A DNA stretch of 33,879 nucleotides, taken from assembly GCA_910578665.1 (NCBI GenBank), contig CAJTQU010000022.1:1-33879 (forward strand), given 5' to 3'. The stretch comes from an uncultured Muribaculaceae bacterium (GTDB lineage: Bacteria > Bacteroidota > Bacteroidia > Bacteroidales > Muribaculaceae). Shown here piece by piece: positions 31,582 to 33,879 of this stretch. The notes beneath the pieces were generated by a model. That model ran no database searches and was not told the origin of the DNA. It saw only the letters and a program-made list of their open reading frames with translations. The first letter of the stretch is position 1. Every line of letters begins with the position of its first letter. The position numbers and the translations under genes are program-made.

Positions 31582-33183
31582 TTAGTTTGCCTGTATTGCA
31601 CGGCCTGCATCCATAAAGGAGGAAAGCATATCGAGTGTATGGCTTGCCGAACTTTCTATCTCAGCCTGCAGAGGGTCGGAGATGTCCGCTGCGGGGACAT
31701 CGGTAACAGTCTGTACGGCACCTTCAGACGAAAGCATCTGGGCCTGTACCTGTTCGGCGGATATGCGCTGTAGCCCGCGGGCTGCAAGGCTTGCGGCGGC
31801 GCAGACTATGTCCGTGTATGCCAGGTTGTTGTCCCGGGCATATACGAGCAGCTCAATGAAGTCGCGCGGTAACTCGCGGAAGTGTTCGCGGTAAAGCGCC
31901 GCCACCGACGGATGTACCTGTTGCAGAGCCACAGACCGTCCCAGCGCGGCGGGCTTACGCAGGAATGTGCCCAGATAATGCATCAGATCTATGACCCAGT
32001 CGCCGCTGCGGCGGCTGCGGGCATGTGACGCCGCCTTGTCGCGTCCCGACAGGGCCACGATACACTCGGAATAGAGCTTTACCGCCACCTGTGAGCCTAC
32101 AAACCGGTCGGGGACAGAGTAATGTACGCCTTCGACGGTTATCGCGGAGTATTTGCCCACACGGTAGAGCCTCTGCTCGAAGCAGCCGATGTCTCCGTGG
32201 TCCAGCGGGCGGAGCGCCGCAATGTCCGCCCGTATGCGGCTGCGTTTCTCATCGGCCGACATGTTTGATGCCTCGGAGTTGATTCTGTCGCAGACCGCCG
32301 GCAGATGCCTCCGGGCCGCCTCCAGGGAGTCAAACCGGACCTCGAACGAGAATGCACGGCGCCGGATATATTCCACCGAACGCTCCACCTTCCCTTTCTC
32401 CCATCCGGAACGCGGATTGCAGAAATGCGGTGTGAAACAGTAGTGTACCTCCGTGCGAAGCAGAGCCTCCGTATGCTCCCGGTCGCGGCCGAGGAACTTC
32501 TTTACGGCCGTGCGCATGTTGTCGTATGCCATCACACGCGGAGTCCCTCCCAGTTCCCTGAAGCAGTTGCGGTGCGCCTCCATAAGGGCCGGCGTATCCT
32601 CTCGCGAGAACAGATAGGCCTTGCGCATGTTGCTGTGGTCGAGGGTGAAAACCGCCATGTGCAGACGCGTGCGGACACCTCCGAGCCACAGGGTGGCCAC
32701 TCCCCAGTCAAACTCGCACCGGAATCCCGGTTCATAGTCCTGGCGGATGTACGCCTTTACCGGCTTCCGTGGATGTACCGGAACTGCCTCCAGGGCGCGT
32801 ACATACTGACATACCGCGGAATACGCTATGCGGATGCCCCCGTCCCGAAGGCGACGCCACATATCGAGCTTGCGCATCTGCTGCTTGTGCAGCCCTGCCG
32901 CCACATTTTCCCTGTTGCGGCATATGAAGCCGTCAATGCGGCGGCGGACTTCTTCGGTCACCACACGCCGCACACGGCTGCTGCTGTCATACTTCGGTTT
33001 TGTCAGGAGATAGCCGTCTACCTCCCCCGATGTGGGCGAAGGACCTGTTTCCTTCTCGAACTCCCGGAGATATTTGCGCACCGTCTTGCGGCTCATGCCG
33101 TTGCGACGCGCTATCTCATGGATGCTCATCCCCTCGCGGCGATGAGACAGAATGATGGTTGTCTTTTCCTCCATGTGTAACAT
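31582..33183 (-). CDS. istA: IS21-family transposase IstA
   Basis: This 533-residue DDE transposase has an N-terminal helix-turn-helix (MSIHEIARRNGMSRKTVRKY). The rve catalytic core has Asp159 (GFRCEFDWGVATL), Asp221 (PRVMAYDNMRTAV) and Glu267 (SGWEKGKVERSVEYIRRRAF). The C-terminal beta domain (YSAITVEGVHYSVPDRFVG) is typical. The length is full and the reading frame is intact. Met1 or Met4 (MEEKTTIIL) may be the start. With istB and perfect termini, the element looks capable of transposition. Confidence 0.96.
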   Translation of the reverse strand: MLHMEEKTTIILSHRREGMSIHEIARRNGMSRKTVRKYLREFEKETGPSPTSGEVDGYLLTKPKYDSSSRVRRVVTEEVRRRIDGFICRNRENVAAGLHKQQMRKLDMWRRLRDGGIRIAYSAVCQYVRALEAVPVHPRKPVKAYIRQDYEPGFRCEFDWGVATLWLGGVRTRLHMAVFTLDHSNMRKAYLFSREDTPALMEAHRNCFRELGGTPRVMAYDNMRTAVKKFLGRDREHTEALLRTEVHYCFTPHFCNPRSGWEKGKVERSVEYIRRRAFSFEVRFDSLEAARRHLPAVCDRINSEASNMSADEKRSRIRADIAALRPLDHGDIGCFEQRLYRVGKYSAITVEGVHYSVPDRFVGSQVAVKLYSECIVALSGRDKAASHARSRRSGDWVIDLMHYLGTFLRKPAALGRSVALQQVHPSVAALYREHFRELPRDFIELLVYARDNNLAYTDIVCAAASLAARGLQRISAEQVQAQMLSSEGAVQTVTDVPAADISDPLQAEIESSASHTLDMLSSFMDAGRAIQAN

Positions 33184-33251
33184 TTTGTGGACGCCTTGAT
33201 ATGATTTATTTTCTCAACGGTGTCCGGGGGTAACTTACCCATGGGGTGGGT

Positions 33252-33295
33252 CCATTTTCAATTGCTATCCGGGTCCCTTTTCAATTGTTAGATGC
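33252..33295. repeat. IS21 terminal inverted repeat, istA side
   Basis: The exact reverse complement of 30698-30741. Beyond it, 33296-33474 has no gene I can support. It contains an 8-base inverted repeat ATACATTG/CAATGTAT (33353-33360, 33387-33394) and a small GGCT-atca-AGCC hairpin. Confidence 0.92.
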
Positions 33296-33474
33296 AATAT
33301 ATCTGCATAAGTGTGCCTTTATATATGGATATACCTATGTCTATCCGCCTATATACATTGCATATTCTGTATAAGCCGATTCTATACAATGTATGCGTCT
33401 GACCCGGACACGGCTATCAAGCCGGGCGAACCAATGCGCGCACAGTATTCACCCACTAATCCCACTCTTGAAGT

Positions 33475-33723
33475 ATGGACTACATTATGATTGAGCACAC
33501 CGTTTATGACGCTATGGTGTCAGCTCTATAAGAATGTCGGGAACTGCTGGCTAAATCCGTCAACAGACTTTCCGGCAATACGCGTCAGGAATGGATTGAC
33601 AACCATTCCGCACAAGCAATTCTATGTAGTTCTCAACAGTCAATGGCGATGTTGCGTACCGAAGGGAAAATCGGATATACCCTCATCGAAGATGCAGAAA
33701 TGGGCCTTGCATCATCAGTCTAA
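33475..33723 (+). pseudogene. degenerate HTH_17/excisionase-like gene with in-frame stop
   Basis: From the ATG at 33475 the frame reads MDYIMIEHTVYDAMVSAL, then TAA at 33529-33531. It then continues ECRELLAKSVNRLSGNTRQ and EWIDNHSAQAIL with no further stop until TAA at 33721-33723. The layout (start helix, a Trp-Ile-Asp entry to the HTH, a LRTEGKIGYTLIEDAE wing) matches Bacteroidales HTH_17 proteins of about 90 residues, but several usual HTH positions are altered. A single nonsense codon and this drift suggest a decaying gene. Confidence 0.6.
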
Positions 33724-33771
33724 ACTTCTGTTTAGGCGTGAGGCAAAGCCCTTTTCTCCGCTTATGCGGTA

Positions 33772-33818
33772 GTCGGCATACGTTCGTCCAAAATCTCTTT
33801 GGGCGATGGTGTGCCGAC
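33772..33818. repeat. structured inverted repeat near the right edge
   Basis: GTCGGCATAC (33772-33781) pairs with GTGTGCCGAC (33809-33818) with one mismatch, and outer GCGGT (33766-33770) can pair with ACCGC (33826-33830). No gene is seen in 33724-33879. It could be part of a structured RNA or a site belonging to something that continues right of the window. Confidence 0.4.
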
Positions 33819-33879
33819 GGACAGAACCGCTTTTACGGAAAAACTTATATGTGAGGATAAAAAATCAGGAGATTTATTT

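Larger units (their letters stand above)
30698..33295 (-). mobile_element. complete IS21-family element (2598 bp)
   Basis: Perfect 44-base inverted repeats occupy 30698-30741 and 33252-33295 and begin GCATCTAACAATTG. Each end contains two tandem copies of a motif of about 16 bases (CAATTGAAAAGGGACC and CAATTGAAAATGGGACC in the left end), the multiple transposase sites expected of IS21. istA and istB are intact and in the normal order. No target duplication is seen: the left flank ends TACCTTC and the right flank begins AATATAT. Confidence 0.92.

Noticed and set aside
32305..33180. 291-codon + strand frame opposite istA
   Set aside because: It is the antisense shadow of the transposase, which has a complete DDE triad.
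33353..33394. ATACATTG/CAATGTAT inverted repeat considered as a recombinase attachment site
   Set aside because: There is no nearby integrase and no second copy in the window, and it lies in AT-rich DNA where such repeats arise by chance.
33491..33772. 93-codon + strand frame near the right edge
   Set aside because: A different frame of the same DNA reads as an HTH_17 relative with one stop, which explains the sequence better.

Overview
The window looks like chromosomal DNA of a Bacteroidales bacterium, plausibly Muribaculaceae or a close relative. Four things point there: recognisable promoters fit the Bacteroidetes sigma-ABfr pattern (TTTG, about 20 bases, TAnnTTTG) rather than -35/-10 boxes; starts lack strong Shine-Dalgarno sequences; there is a Mfa/FimA-type (type V) pilus locus made of lipoproteins; and paired HTH_17/excisionase-like genes of the kind found in Bacteroidales mobile DNA occur at the right end. 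Genus is an inference; no 16S or marker set is present.

Layout. (1) 1-53: the tail of an ISAs1-family insertion sequence cut by the window edge. (2) 210-8173: carA-carB (carbamoyl phosphate synthase), a polysaccharide flippase and comEC, closely packed on the + strand behind a good promoter. (3) 8206-9914: tRNA-Ser(CGA) with its own terminator on the - strand, a lipoprotein class A beta-lactamase, and a convergent, overlapping O6-methylguanine-DNA methyltransferase. (4) 9915-20669: a pilus operon: DUF3575 protein, DUF3868/OmpA-like protein, Mfa1-type major pilin, Mfa2/FimB-type anchor, a 606-residue minor lipoprotein and a 1104-residue DUF4906-like lipoprotein, the likely tip. GC-rich inverted repeats sit after the pilin and after each gene beyond it. 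(5) 20757-24604: thioredoxin-like lipoprotein, Kup potassium transporter, DJ-1/PfpI protein and META-domain (HslJ-like) lipoprotein, closed by a strong terminator. (6) 24685-33879: an accessory region that reads visibly more AT-rich outside its insertion sequences. It holds an orphan HsdR-N-type nuclease, an HxlR regulator, a complete ISAs1 element with a 10-bp target duplication, a DUF4143-type ATPase, an unrecognised membrane protein, an excisionase-like HTH gene, a complete IS21-family element (istA, istB, 44-bp inverted repeats) that truncates a second HTH gene, and a nonsense-mutated HTH pseudogene.

How the parts work together. Region 2 is housekeeping. In region 4 the DUF3575 and OmpA-like proteins are probably outer-membrane or periplasmic assembly factors; the pilin forms the shaft, the Mfa2-like protein anchors it and the two large lipoproteins would be minor or tip subunits. 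The tandem hairpins straight after the pilin gene would favour excess shaft subunit. Region 6 is a patchwork of mobile elements and possible defence genes. The most unusual items are a 103-bp nested stem-loop element (26491-26593) whose ends are inverted promoter-like boxes, an IS21 copy without a target duplication that appears to mark a deletion, and the hairpin-punctuated pilus operon with a poly-G tract at its promoter. No CRISPR array, rRNA or replication origin was seen.
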